From NCBI GenBank assembly GCA_036824005.1, contig DAITBA010000033.1, positions 1-24,114 of the forward strand: a stretch of DNA of 24,114 nt. The letters are read 5' to 3'. Source of the stretch: DAITBA01 sp036824005. GTDB lineage: Bacteria > Pseudomonadota > Gammaproteobacteria > Burkholderiales > Rhodocyclaceae. The notes under the pieces are model-generated. The model did no database searches. It was not told the DNA's origin and worked only from the letters and a program-made list of their open reading frames with translations. This document shows positions 14,592 to 22,830 of this stretch, in pieces (within the stretch, counting starts at the first letter, position 1; each line of letters begins with the position of its first letter). The position numbers and the translations under genes are program-made.

Positions 14592-15448
14592 TGCCGGCGG
14601 CGACGCTGCGCGAGCGCCTCGCCCGCGTTGGCTCTTGCACGACAACGGCCGGCCCGAGGCAGGCGAGCCCCGAGTTCCAGCAACTGATGGAGCGGATCGA
14701 GCGGCTTCGGCGAACCGCCCGTTCGCGCCAGACCCCCATGCATGCCAGCGCCATGGCTGGAGCGCTGGGCGCCAGGATCATCGAACCCGGGCTGCTGCTC
14801 ATAGAGCGGCGCTTCCCGGTCTGGCACCGCCACGGCCGCGTGCCCATCGGCACGCTGCGCGGCGTGGTGGCCTGCGACGGCAGCGGGAAGGCGGCGGAAC
14901 GGAGCAGGCCGATCTACCTCGACACGGAGACAACCGGGCTGGCAGGCGGAACGGGGACGATCGCTTTTATGGTTGGGCTGGCGCAACTGAACACCGACGC
15001 GCTGCTGGTACGGCAGTATCTGATCACCACGTTCGGCGCCGAACGGGCAATGCTGCAACGGGTGAGCGGAGAGCTGTCAGCGGCAGGCGCCATTGTCAGC
15101 TTCAACGGCAAGAGCTTCGATCTGCCCTTGCTCGCTACGCGTCTGCGCCTGCACGGCCTGCACTCACCGCTGCAATCGCTTGCCCACGTGGACGCACTGC
15201 ATCTGCTGCGGCGCACCCATGGCGCGAACCTGCCGGATTGCCGATTGAAGACGGCCGAGCAAATGTTGCTCGGATTCGTCCGCCGCGACGATCTGCCGGG
15301 CAGCGAGGCGCCGGACGCCTGGCGGCGTCTGATCAAGGACGGAGATGCGTCTCAGATCGCCCGGGTGGCGAAGCACAACCGCGACGACCTGCTATCGCTG
15401 GCGGGGCTGCATGCCGTGCTGGTCAGGATGGCCGCCGCGACGGCCTGA
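14591..15448 (+). CDS. mrfB: MrfB/YprB-like RNase H-fold DEDD exonuclease
   Basis: A 285-residue protein with an RNase H-like 3'-5' exonuclease core: YLDTETTGL (Exo I, D111 and E113), SFNGKSFDLPLL (Exo II, D177), HVDALHLLRR, and near the C-terminus KHNRDDLLSLAGL (Exo III, H262 and D265/D266). A basic N-terminal ~100 residues precede the core. B. subtilis MrfB (YprB) is the exonuclease partner of MrfA in mitomycin C repair; it belongs to the same family and has the same gene order. The ATG shares one base with the helicase stop (TGATG) and has a perfect ribosome site, so the two proteins are translationally coupled, suggesting a complex or tight stoichiometry. It is followed by an inverted repeat and convergent livF. 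Confidence 0.9.
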   Translation: MPAATLRERLARVGSCTTTAGPRQASPEFQQLMERIERLRRTARSRQTPMHASAMAGALGARIIEPGLLLIERRFPVWHRHGRVPIGTLRGVVACDGSGKAAERSRPIYLDTETTGLAGGTGTIAFMVGLAQLNTDALLVRQYLITTFGAERAMLQRVSGELSAAGAIVSFNGKSFDLPLLATRLRLHGLHSPLQSLAHVDALHLLRRTHGANLPDCRLKTAEQMLLGFVRRDDLPGSEAPDAWRRLIKDGDASQIARVAKHNRDDLLSLAGLHAVLVRMAAATA

Positions 15449-15476
15449 GCCGCCGACCGCCACCTCAAACCCATTC

Positions 15477-15536
15477 ACCACAAGACACAGAGGTTCTTCT
15501 CTGTGCGATTTCTCTGCGTCTCTGTGCCTCTGTGGT
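15477..15536. repeat. REP-like imperfect inverted repeat between convergent genes
   Basis: Left arm ACCACA-AGA-CACAGAG (15477-15492) pairs with right arm CTCTGTG-CCTC-TGTGGT (15520-15536). Short runs of CACAGAG/CTCTGTG also occur between the arms. This ACCACAGAG-CACAGAG composition is common as a dispersed intergenic repeat in proteobacteria. Its place between two convergent genes would let it act as a bidirectional terminator. Confidence 0.6.
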
Positions 15537-15558
15537 TCGTTTGCCGCCGTTCTTACGT

Positions 15559-16272
15559 TCATACACCCAGGTGCTTCTGCATCACCTCGGGGCTGTTGGA
15601 CAACTCTTCCGCCGAGCCGGCGAACACCACCTGCCCCTTGACGAGGATGACTGCGCGGTCCGACAGCGCGGTGACGGCACCATAGTTCTTGTCCACGATC
15701 ACGGTGGCGATGCCGGAGGTGCGGATGGTGTGGATGATGTGCCAGATCTCCTGGGAGATCAGCGGTGCCAGGCCTTCGGTGGCCTCGTCGAGAATGAGCA
15801 AATCGGGATTGGTCATCAGCGCCCGGCCGATGGTCAGCATCTGCTGCTCGCCGCCGGACAACTGCCCGCCGCCATGGGAGAGACGCTCACCCAGACGCGG
15901 GAAGTACTGAATGACGCGATCGAAGTTCCAGTCGCGGCGGCCGTCCACGCCTGCCCGTGCCGCCATGAGCAGGTTCTCGCGCACCGACAGATTGGGAAAG
16001 ATGCCGCGGCCCTCCGGCACGTAGGCGATGCCCAGGCGGGCGATGCGGTGCGTCGGTACGTTGGTCATGTCGCGCCCGCACACGCGCACGGTCCCCGAGC
16101 GTGACGGCACGATCCCCAGCATGCTGCGGATGAGCGTGGACTTTCCCATGCCGTTGCGGCCCATCAGGCCCACGCATTCGCCCCGACCGATGCTGAAATC
16201 CACACCGTGCAGGATGTGGCTCGCGCCGTAATAGGTGTGCAGGCCCTTTGCCTCGAGCAGCATCTCAGCCAT
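15559..16272 (-). CDS. livF: LivF-type ABC transporter ATPase
   Basis: A 237-residue ATPase: Walker A GRNGMGKST (38-46), LSGGEQQ signature (138-144), Walker B and D-loop LLILDEATEGLAP (158-170), and the VDKNYGAVTALSDRAVIL segment with a switch-His replaced by Tyr (DKNYG for the usual EQN). The LivF subgroup shows in YVPEGRGIFPNLSVRENL. It powers import with LivG through the LivHM permease. The ATG at 16272 has GGAG six bases upstream and overlaps livG by eight bases; the frame opens nine codons earlier inside livG. Confidence 0.92.
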   Translation of the reverse strand: MAEMLLEAKGLHTYYGASHILHGVDFSIGRGECVGLMGRNGMGKSTLIRSMLGIVPSRSGTVRVCGRDMTNVPTHRIARLGIAYVPEGRGIFPNLSVRENLLMAARAGVDGRRDWNFDRVIQYFPRLGERLSHGGGQLSGGEQQMLTIGRALMTNPDLLILDEATEGLAPLISQEIWHIIHTIRTSGIATVIVDKNYGAVTALSDRAVILVKGQVVFAGSAEELSNSPEVMQKHLGV

Positions 16273-17047
16273 GGCCCGCTCCCGGCATGCCATGGCCATC
16301 GCCGAGATAGGCCTGCTGCACCTGCGGGCTGGCGCGCACCTGCTCCGGTGTTCCCGATTCCAGTACTTCGCCGTTCACCATCACCGTCAGGCGATGGGCG
16401 ACGGCGAACACCGCGTCCATGTCATGCTCGATCAGCATGATGGCATGATCGCGCGTGAGTTCTTTGATCAGTTCCACGATGCGCGCCGACTCGGATGGCC
16501 CCATGCCCGCGAGCGGCTCGTCAAGCAACAGCACGCGGGGCCGGGTGGCCAGGCACATGGCGATTTCCAGTTGACGCTGCTCACCGTGCGAGAGCGTGGC
16601 GGCGACCCGGTCGCGGCGCAGACCGAGGCCCGCAGCATCCAGCGCCCGCTGCGCGCCGTCGTTGATGTCGCCGAATCGCCCGGCACCGCGAAACACGCGC
16701 CAGGCGTGGGGTGTGCGCGACTGGGCGGCGAGACGGCAGTTCTCGAAGACCGTGAACGGCGCGAATATGTTCGTTCGTTGATAGCTGCGCCCAACTCCCA
16801 GGCGCGATATTCGGTGCGAGGGCATGCCGGCAAGATTATGTCCTTCGTAATGCACCGCGCCTGATGACGGCGGCAGATCGCCCGAGAGCAGATTCGTCAG
16901 CGTGGTCTTGCCGGCACCGTTGGGACCGATCACCGCATGCACCTGGCCGACATGCAGCGACAGGGACACACCATTCACCGCGGTGAGCCCCCCGAAGCGC
17001 CGGGTGAGCTTCTCGGTGCGCAGGATGGGCGTGCCGGACTCAACCAT
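16265..17047 (-). CDS. livG: LivG-type ABC transporter ATPase
   Basis: A 260-residue ATPase: Walker A GPNGAGKT (41-48), the LivG-type QRTNIFAPFTVFEN (90-103), signature LSHGEQRQLE (152-161), Walker B VLLLDEPLAGMGP (172-184) and switch EHD. It pairs with LivF as the second nucleotide-binding subunit. The ATG at 17047 overlaps the livM end by eight bases. Confidence 0.93.
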   Translation of the reverse strand: MVESGTPILRTEKLTRRFGGLTAVNGVSLSLHVGQVHAVIGPNGAGKTTLTNLLSGDLPPSSGAVHYEGHNLAGMPSHRISRLGVGRSYQRTNIFAPFTVFENCRLAAQSRTPHAWRVFRGAGRFGDINDGAQRALDAAGLGLRRDRVAATLSHGEQRQLEIAMCLATRPRVLLLDEPLAGMGPSESARIVELIKELTRDHAIMLIEHDMDAVFAVAHRLTVMVNGEVLESGTPEQVRASPQVQQAYLGDGHGMPGAGHG

Positions 17048-18029
17048 GACCGCTCTCGGTCTGAGAAGTGCGGCGATCGAAAAGCGCCGGCAGGCCGCTC
17101 AGGCCGCGCGGCAGGAACAGAGCGACAAGAATGATCGACACCCCCATCGCGAGCTGCCAATGCTTGGCAAGAGCACCCAGCCATGCCTCGTTGGAAAAGA
17201 ATTCCTGCAGCAGCACGAAGGCGAACGCGCCGACGACCGGACCGTAGAGCGTGCCCATGCCGCCGAGAATGACCATCATCAGCACTGCGCCCGACTGGTG
17301 CCAGGACAGGATTTCCGGATTGACGAAGCCGAACTGCAGCGAAGCCAGGTAGCCGGCCAGCCCGCCCAGTGCGCCGGCGATGGTGTAGCTTGCCAGCTTG
17401 TACTGGAATGCCGGGAAACCCAGCGCGCGCATGCGGTGCTCGTTCACCTTGATGCCCACCAGCGCGTGACCGAAGGTCGAGCGCAGCAGCACGCGCAGAA
17501 ACACATACACCGCCACGAGGAAGATCAGTACCAGATAATAGAAATGGTGCAGTCTTTCCAGGTCCAGCAACTTCACGCTACCGATCGCCACCAGCGGTTT
17601 GGCATAGATGTAGATGCCGTCCGAACCGCCGCCGAGCTTGGTGTCATGGAAGATGAAGAACAGCATCTGGGCGAAGGCCAGCGTCACCATGATGAAGTAG
17701 ATGCCGCGGGTGCGCAGCACCAGCAGCCCAGTCAGCAGCGCGAACAGCGCGCACACCGCCATCGCCGCCGGCAGCGTCCACCACAGCGCCACGGCCTCGT
17801 ACTTCGGCGTCATCAGGGCCAGGGCATAGCCGGCGAGCCCGAAGTAGGCGGCATGGCCGAAGCTGATCAGGCCCGTGTAGCCGACCAGCAGATCCAGGCT
17901 CAGGGCGAAGATGGACATGATCATGATCTTCGTCACCAGCTGGATGTAGAAGGTGCTGTCCGTCAGGGGGAAAAGGGCAAGCAGCGCTGCCGCCAGAACG
18001 AGCATGAGGTCGGGCCGGGAAAGGCGCAT
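17040..18029 (-). CDS. livM: LivM-type ABC transporter permease
   Basis: A 329-residue membrane protein with 8-10 hydrophobic segments. LivM hallmarks are LDLLVGYTGLISFGHAAYFGLAGYALAL and the LVGIKVNEHRMRALGFPAFQYKLASYTIAGALGGLAGYL cytoplasmic coupling region, followed by ILGGMGTLYGPVVGAFAFVLLQE. It forms the permease with LivH. It starts two bases after the livH stop. The C-terminal tail is basic and soluble. Confidence 0.93.
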   Translation of the reverse strand: MRLSRPDLMLVLAAALLALFPLTDSTFYIQLVTKIMIMSIFALSLDLLVGYTGLISFGHAAYFGLAGYALALMTPKYEAVALWWTLPAAMAVCALFALLTGLLVLRTRGIYFIMVTLAFAQMLFFIFHDTKLGGGSDGIYIYAKPLVAIGSVKLLDLERLHHFYYLVLIFLVAVYVFLRVLLRSTFGHALVGIKVNEHRMRALGFPAFQYKLASYTIAGALGGLAGYLASLQFGFVNPEILSWHQSGAVLMMVILGGMGTLYGPVVGAFAFVLLQEFFSNEAWLGALAKHWQLAMGVSIILVALFLPRGLSGLPALFDRRTSQTESGHG

Positions 18030-18031
18030 CG

Positions 18032-18898
18032 CTAGTTTCTTCCAAACAGACCGGCCGGCCGCCAGACGAGCACGATGGCCATGAGCAGGTAGACGATCAT
18101 GCCGGCCATTTCGGGCAGCAACACCTGGCCGAATGTATCCGCCAGGCCGATGAGCAATGCCGCCAGCATGGCGCCCTTGACGGAACCGATGCCGCCGATC
18201 ACCACGACGACGAAGCAGATGATCAGCACCTGTCCGCCCATATTAGGAAACACCGAAGACACCGGCGCCGCAATCATGCCGGCAAACGCCGCCAGCGCCA
18301 CGCCCATGGCGAACACCAGGGTGTAGATGAGCTTGATGTTGATGCCGAGTGACTGGACCATCTCGCGGTTGCTCGCGCCGGCGCGGATCATCATGCCCAG
18401 GCGCGTCTTCTGGATGAGCAGGTACATGGCCAGTGCCAGCACCAGACAGACAGCCGACATGGCCAGGCGATAGACCGGGTAGCTTAGGGTTTCCGTGAGC
18501 GGAATCGAGTGGTTGAGCAGTGCCGGCATGGCGACACCATGCACGTCGTCGCCCCAGATGATGCTGCGCAGCTCCTCGAACACCAGGATCAGGCCGTAGG
18601 TCATGAGCACCTGGTACAAGTGGTCGCGGTCGTAGAGGTGGCGAAACAGCAGCCACTCGAGGACGATGCCCAGCACCACAGCCACCGCGATCCCCAGGAG
18701 CAAAGCGAGAAAGAAGTTGCCGGTAAATCGGGCAAGGGAAAACGCCAAATAGGCGCCAATCATGTAGAAACTGCCATGGGCGAGATTGATGATCCCCATA
18801 ATGCCGAACACCAGCGTCAGCCCGCTCGCCACCAGGAACAGCAGCAGTCCGTACTGCAGACCGTTCAGAAGCTGAATCAGGATATTCGCGTCCATCAT
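18032..18898 (-). CDS. livH: LivH-type ABC transporter permease
   Basis: A 288-residue permease starting MMDANILIQLLNGLQYG, with LVFGIMGIINLAHGSFYMIGAYLA, TRLGMMIRAGASNREMVQSLGI (coupling helix) and VVIGGIGSVKGAMLAALLIGLADT typical of LivH. The frame is open for 74 further codons upstream inside the FAH gene, but the two ATGs at 18898 and 18895 fit the family start; the ribosome site is weak, so coupling from the FAH gene (29 bases upstream) is likely. Confidence 0.92.
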   Translation of the reverse strand: MMDANILIQLLNGLQYGLLLFLVASGLTLVFGIMGIINLAHGSFYMIGAYLAFSLARFTGNFFLALLLGIAVAVVLGIVLEWLLFRHLYDRDHLYQVLMTYGLILVFEELRSIIWGDDVHGVAMPALLNHSIPLTETLSYPVYRLAMSAVCLVLALAMYLLIQKTRLGMMIRAGASNREMVQSLGINIKLIYTLVFAMGVALAAFAGMIAAPVSSVFPNMGGQVLIICFVVVVIGGIGSVKGAMLAALLIGLADTFGQVLLPEMAGMIVYLLMAIVLVWRPAGLFGRN

Positions 18899-18927
18899 GC
18901 GTCGAAGTTCGCTGTCCTCGTTGGCGT

Positions 18928-19641
18928 TCAGTGTGTCCGTGCCTGTTCGCGCGGCGGCGTGATCGTCACGCGCAGCTCGCCCAGTGCCTCGATACCGCCC
19001 ACCAGCCGGTCCCCGGGCACGACGGCGGCCACGCCCGCCGGCGTGCCGGTCATGATCAGGTCGCCCGGCAACAGCGTGTAGTACTCGGAGAGGAAGGCGA
19101 TCGCCTCGGGCACGCTCCAAATCATGTCCTCCAACCGGCCTCGCTGGCGCACCTCGCCGTTGACCTGCAGCCGAATCTCTCCCGCGGCCACGTGCCCGAC
19201 CTGCGTCACCGGGTGTACCGGGCCGATGGGAGCTGCATGGGCAAAGGATTTACCAAAGTCCCAAGGGTGGCCTTTCTCCTTCGCCCGTTGCTGCAGATCG
19301 CGGCGTGTCATGTCCAGTCCAACGGCATAACCGAAGACACAACCGAGCGCCTCGCCCGCGCCCACCCGCTCGGTCCGCTTGTGAATCGCGACGACGAGCT
19401 CGATCTCGTGCTGAAAGTTCTGTGTACCGGGCGGATAGGGCAAATCGCCGCCCTCCGCCAACACCGCGTCCGCCTGTTTGCAAAAGAAGAATGGCGGTTC
19501 GCGTTCCGGGTCCTGCCCCATCTCGCGCGCGTGCTCGGCGTAGTTGCGGCCGATACAGTAGATGTGGCGGACAGGGAAACGATCCGTCGTGCCCGTGACG
19601 GGCAGCGAGGGCAGCTCCCAGCGCTCGACGGTCAATGACAT
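18928..19641 (-). CDS. FAH-family hydrolase, fumarylpyruvate hydrolase-like
   Basis: A 237-residue protein of the fumarylacetoacetate hydrolase fold: IYCIGRNYAEHAREMG near residue 30, PPFFFCKQADAV, NFQHEIELVVAIH (metal-binding glutamates), GLDMTRRDLQQRAKEKGHPWDFGKSF, MIWSVPEAIAFLS and PGDLIMTGTPAGV. The PPFFF-K-ADAV and KSF-x2-AAPIGP features resemble fumarylpyruvate hydrolases of the gentisate pathway; related enzymes are oxaloacetate decarboxylases or hydroxyheptadienedioate isomerases, which cannot be excluded. Its place between the binding protein and permease genes of an aromatic-acid operon suggests a ring-cleavage product as substrate. There is no clear ribosome site. Confidence 0.88.
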   Translation of the reverse strand: MSLTVERWELPSLPVTGTTDRFPVRHIYCIGRNYAEHAREMGQDPEREPPFFFCKQADAVLAEGGDLPYPPGTQNFQHEIELVVAIHKRTERVGAGEALGCVFGYAVGLDMTRRDLQQRAKEKGHPWDFGKSFAHAAPIGPVHPVTQVGHVAAGEIRLQVNGEVRQRGRLEDMIWSVPEAIAFLSEYYTLLPGDLIMTGTPAGVAAVVPGDRLVGGIEALGELRVTITPPREQARTH

Positions 19642-19834
19642 CCGGATTGCAGAAAGATCAGCTCTGTCGGTTTAGATACGGCGTCGCGCGAGCACTGCTG
19701 GAGATTGCCGGCAGGCGCGCCACGGCCCGAAAAGTCCCCGCCTTTCGCGAACCAATGGCGGCAAACAGCGGGGGCCGCCTGCGCTGCACCGCACCCGATG
19801 CGGACAGCCCGCTTGTGTTCCAGGTGTCAGTCGC

Positions 19835-21040
19835 TCAGCCCGCCTTGCAGCCGCGGGCCGGATCGGCTAGCGCTTTCCAGGCGATGCCGACCACCTTATT
19901 CTCCTTCCCTACCACCTTGCGCAGATACATGTCCTGCACCGGATTGTGCGCAGCGGACATGGTGAACACGCCGCGCGGACTGTCGATCTTCGCACTCGCC
20001 ATGGCCTTGATGACGGCCTGCTTGTTGCCGACGTCGCCTTTCGCCGCCTCCAGCCCGGCGGCAAGCAACTGGCCGGCATCGTACCCCTGGACAGCGTAGA
20101 CGTCGGGTTGCAGCTTGTAGGTCTTGGCATAGGCCAGACGGAAGGCTTTGTCTTTTTTGAGGTCCAGGCTATCGGCGTAGTGGAGCGTGGTCTCGATACC
20201 CTCGGCGGCATCGCCCACCGCATCGAGCACGCCGTCGGTAAGGAAGCCCGGACCGTAGAGGGGAATCTTGCCCTTCAGACCGGCAGCCTGGTAATCCTTG
20301 AGGAATTTCGCCGCGCCGCCGCCGGCGAAGAATGCCACCACGGCGTCCGGCTTGATGTTGGCGATCTCCGTCAGCAGCGCCTGGAACTCCACCTGGGGGA
20401 AAGGCAGGAACAACTCCTTCACCAGCTTGCCGCCTTCTTTTTCGAAACCTTCCTTGAAGCCGCCAAGCATCTCCTCCCCGGCGGCGTACTTCCAGGTGAT
20501 GAATACGGCATTCTTGTGGCCGCGCTCCTTCAGCACCTTGCCCAGGGCATGGGTCGTCTGCCAGTTGGAAAAGGAGGTGCGGAAGATATTGGGCGCGCAC
20601 AGCGGTCCGGTGACGTCGCCGGCGCCGGCATTGGGGTTGATCCACAGCACCCCGGTCTCGCGCACGATCTTGGCCATGCCCAGCGCCACCCCCGAATGCA
20701 CGGTGCCGATCAGCACGTCCACCTTGTCGCGCTGAACGAGCTTGTTGGTATTCTCGGGCGCCTTTGCGGGATTGGATTCGTCGTCCACCGTGAAGTACTC
20801 CAGTTCGCGACCGCCCAGCTTGCCGCCGCGCTCTTCCACCGCCAGCTTGAAGCCATTGGTGATCGCCACGCCGAGAGCGGTGAATGTGCCGGTGTAGGGG
20901 AGCATCAATCCGACGCGCAGCTTAGGGGCCTGGGCGAGGACGAAAGACGGAAAAAGCGACCCGGCGGCCGCTGCACCCGCGCCGGCTGCGGTGGTCTTGA
21001 GAAAACTGCGACGGGTGAATGAATTGTTATCGAACGGCAT
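19835..21040 (-). CDS. livK: LivK-type substrate-binding protein with Tat signal
   Basis: A 401-residue periplasmic binding protein. The N-terminus FTRRSFLKTTAAGAGAAAAG, then LFPSFVLAQA, is a twin-arginine signal (RRSFLK). The mature part has KLRVGLMLPYTGTFTALG and the type-I binding-protein order of Peripla_BP_6 (VDVLIGTVHSGVALGMAKIV, FITWKYAAGEEML, YAVQGYDAGQLLAAGLE). It delivers the substrate to LivHMGF. Several relatives bind aromatic acids rather than branched-chain amino acids, and position after a benzoate-CoA ligase gene supports that here. GGAGGAG lies four bases upstream of the ATG. The gap to the FAH gene (19642-19834) holds no gene. Confidence 0.92.
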   Translation of the reverse strand: MPFDNNSFTRRSFLKTTAAGAGAAAAGSLFPSFVLAQAPKLRVGLMLPYTGTFTALGVAITNGFKLAVEERGGKLGGRELEYFTVDDESNPAKAPENTNKLVQRDKVDVLIGTVHSGVALGMAKIVRETGVLWINPNAGAGDVTGPLCAPNIFRTSFSNWQTTHALGKVLKERGHKNAVFITWKYAAGEEMLGGFKEGFEKEGGKLVKELFLPFPQVEFQALLTEIANIKPDAVVAFFAGGGAAKFLKDYQAAGLKGKIPLYGPGFLTDGVLDAVGDAAEGIETTLHYADSLDLKKDKAFRLAYAKTYKLQPDVYAVQGYDAGQLLAAGLEAAKGDVGNKQAVIKAMASAKIDSPRGVFTMSAAHNPVQDMYLRKVVGKENKVVGIAWKALADPARGCKAG

Positions 21041-21096
21041 TTGTCTCCTCCTGTTGATTCGTGGTTGTTCGCTGCTGCTATGCGCGGGGAATCATA

Positions 21097-22686
21097 TCAC
21101 GCGCCCTCCGCGCGCAATTTGAAGCGCTGGATCTTGCCCGTGGCGGTCTTGGGCAACTCGTCGCGGAACTCGACCCAGCGCGGATATTTGTACGGCGCCA
21201 GACGGTTCTTGACATGATGCTGCAATTCCCCTGCCAGCTCCGGCGATTGTTGGACGCCTGGTTTGAGCACTACGTAGGCGCGTGGCTTGATCAGCCTGTC
21301 CACGTCGGCCGCGCCGACCACCGCCGCTTCGAGAACTGCCTCATGGGTCATCAGGGCGGCTTCAACCTCGAAGGGCGAAACGTAGATACCGCCCACCTTG
21401 AGCATGTCGTCGGTACGCCCGCAATAGACGTAATAGCCCTCGGCATCGCGGATATACTTGTCGCCGCTGCGCGTCCACGGACCGAGGAAGGTATTGCGGC
21501 TGCGCTCGCGGTTGTTCCAGTACATAGCCGCTGCGGTCGGGCCGTTAATCTGCAACTCACCGATCTCGCCGTCGGGCACCGGCTGGCCGCTGTCATCGAC
21601 GAGGCGTATTTCATATCCGGGCACGGGCCTGCCTGTGGTGCCGTAGCGCACCTCGCCCGCGCGGTTGGACAGGAAGATGTGCAGCATCTCCGTAGAGCCG
21701 ATGCCGTCGAGGATGTCGACCCCGAATCGCTCGCTCCAGCGTTTGCCTATGTCCGCCGGCAGGGCTTCGCCGGCTGACGTACATCGGCGCAGATTGAGTT
21801 CGTCGCGGGTCGGCAGATCGGTGCTGGCGAGCATCGCCGCGTACAGTGTCGGCACACCGTAGAAGATGGTCGGCTTGTGTCGGCGCAGCCGCTGGGCCAC
21901 GGAAGCCGGTGTCGGCCGCTCGGCCATCAGCACCACCGTGGCACCTACCGACAGGGGAAAGGTCAAGCCATTGCCCAGGCCGTAAGCGAAAAAGAGCTTC
22001 GCCGCCGAAAAGACGGTGTCATGCTCCTCGATACCCAGAACGCCCCGGCCATACAACTCAGCCGTCTGGACGAGGTGGGAGTGCAGATGCACCGTGCCCT
22101 TGGGCGCCCCGGTCGATCCCGAGGAATAGAGCCAAAAGCACATGTCATCGCAGGTGGTTGGCGCCGGCTCGGCTTCCGGCGTGGCGCCCGCCAGCAGGTC
22201 CGCCAGCTTCAGATGGCCGTGGGCATCGTTGCCGGCAACGATGACATGCTTGAGAAAACGATGCTTGGCGATGATCGGCGCGAACGTCGGCAGCAGCGCC
22301 TCGGAGACGATCAGTACTGCCGCACGGCTGTCGCCGAGCATGTAATCGTAGTCGTTGGTGGTGAGCAGAGTATTGGCGGCGACGGGCACGACGCCAGCAT
22401 AGATCGCCCCCAGGAACACGGTCGGGAAATCGATGGTGTCGAGCTGACACATGAGCACCCGGTCCTCCATGCCCAGACCGAGGCTCTTCAGCGCGCTGGC
22501 GCAGCGCTGCATGCGGCCGGCCAGCTCGCCGTAGGTGTACTGGCCGAGATCGTCGATGTAGGCCAGTTTGGCCGACCGTCCCGCCTCCAGATTGCGCCAA
22601 AGCAGATCGTGGGCGGCGTTGTAATCCCGCGGAATGGTCACGCGCGGCGGCGCGACGCGATGGTCGGCAGTGCTGAGTGTCGCCAT
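21097..22686 (-). CDS. Benzoate-CoA ligase family enzyme
   Basis: A 529-residue ANL-superfamily acyl-CoA synthetase: P-loop YSSGSTGAPKG (187-197), FFAYGLGNGLTFPLSVG, DGIGSTEMLHIFLSN (A5), YWNNRERSRNTFLGPWTRSGDKY and the catalytic PKTATGKIQR with K518 near the C-terminus. The short length (~530) and the NNRERSRNTF and GSTEMLHIFLSN segments are characteristic of benzoate/hydroxybenzoate-CoA ligases (BadA/BclA/BzdA), which activate aromatic acids with ATP and CoA before either aerobic epoxidation (box pathway) or anaerobic ring reduction. GGAGGAG lies five bases upstream of the ATG. It heads the operon with a Liv-type transporter. Exact ring specificity cannot be read from sequence. Confidence 0.93.
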   Translation of the reverse strand: MATLSTADHRVAPPRVTIPRDYNAAHDLLWRNLEAGRSAKLAYIDDLGQYTYGELAGRMQRCASALKSLGLGMEDRVLMCQLDTIDFPTVFLGAIYAGVVPVAANTLLTTNDYDYMLGDSRAAVLIVSEALLPTFAPIIAKHRFLKHVIVAGNDAHGHLKLADLLAGATPEAEPAPTTCDDMCFWLYSSGSTGAPKGTVHLHSHLVQTAELYGRGVLGIEEHDTVFSAAKLFFAYGLGNGLTFPLSVGATVVLMAERPTPASVAQRLRRHKPTIFYGVPTLYAAMLASTDLPTRDELNLRRCTSAGEALPADIGKRWSERFGVDILDGIGSTEMLHIFLSNRAGEVRYGTTGRPVPGYEIRLVDDSGQPVPDGEIGELQINGPTAAAMYWNNRERSRNTFLGPWTRSGDKYIRDAEGYYVYCGRTDDMLKVGGIYVSPFEVEAALMTHEAVLEAAVVGAADVDRLIKPRAYVVLKPGVQQSPELAGELQHHVKNRLAPYKYPRWVEFRDELPKTATGKIQRFKLRAEGA

Positions 22687-22788
22687 TGGCTCTCCTCCTA
22701 TTGGCGGGCGCAGCTCGGGTCTTGTCGTTACGCGGGAGCCTCCCGGTTACCGGTATTGTCCCGAGCCGTCATCAGACAGTGCGATACT

Positions 22789-22816
22789 ATTATAATGCAT
22801 GCGGCGATTAACGCAA
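22789..22816 (-). promoter_or_regulatory. Sigma-70-like promoter of the ligase-transport operon
   Basis: On the minus strand TTGCGT (22816-22811) is followed after 16 bases by TATAAT (22794-22789), an exact consensus -10. The leader to the ATG at 22686 would be about 95 bases. Confidence 0.65.
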
Positions 22817-22830
22817 GCGATATAATGCAT
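22791..22830. repeat. Two direct repeats ATGCATTATA, candidate operator
   Basis: The 10-base sequence TATAATGCAT occurs at 22791-22800 and again at 22821-22830, 30 bases apart (about three helix turns). One copy overlaps the -10, the other sits just upstream of the -35. ATGCAT is itself palindromic. TGCA-centred sites are used by BzdR/BoxR-type benzoyl-CoA-sensing repressors, so a similar regulator is a reasonable guess; none is encoded in the window. Confidence 0.55.

Noticed and set aside
14083..16104. 673-residue plus-strand frame across mrfA, mrfB and livF
   Set aside because: It crosses three recognised genes in the wrong frame or strand and its product is low-complexity Arg/Ala/Pro.
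16902..18035. 377-residue plus-strand frame opposite livM
   Set aside because: Antisense to a clear LivM; the His/Gln-rich product has no family features.
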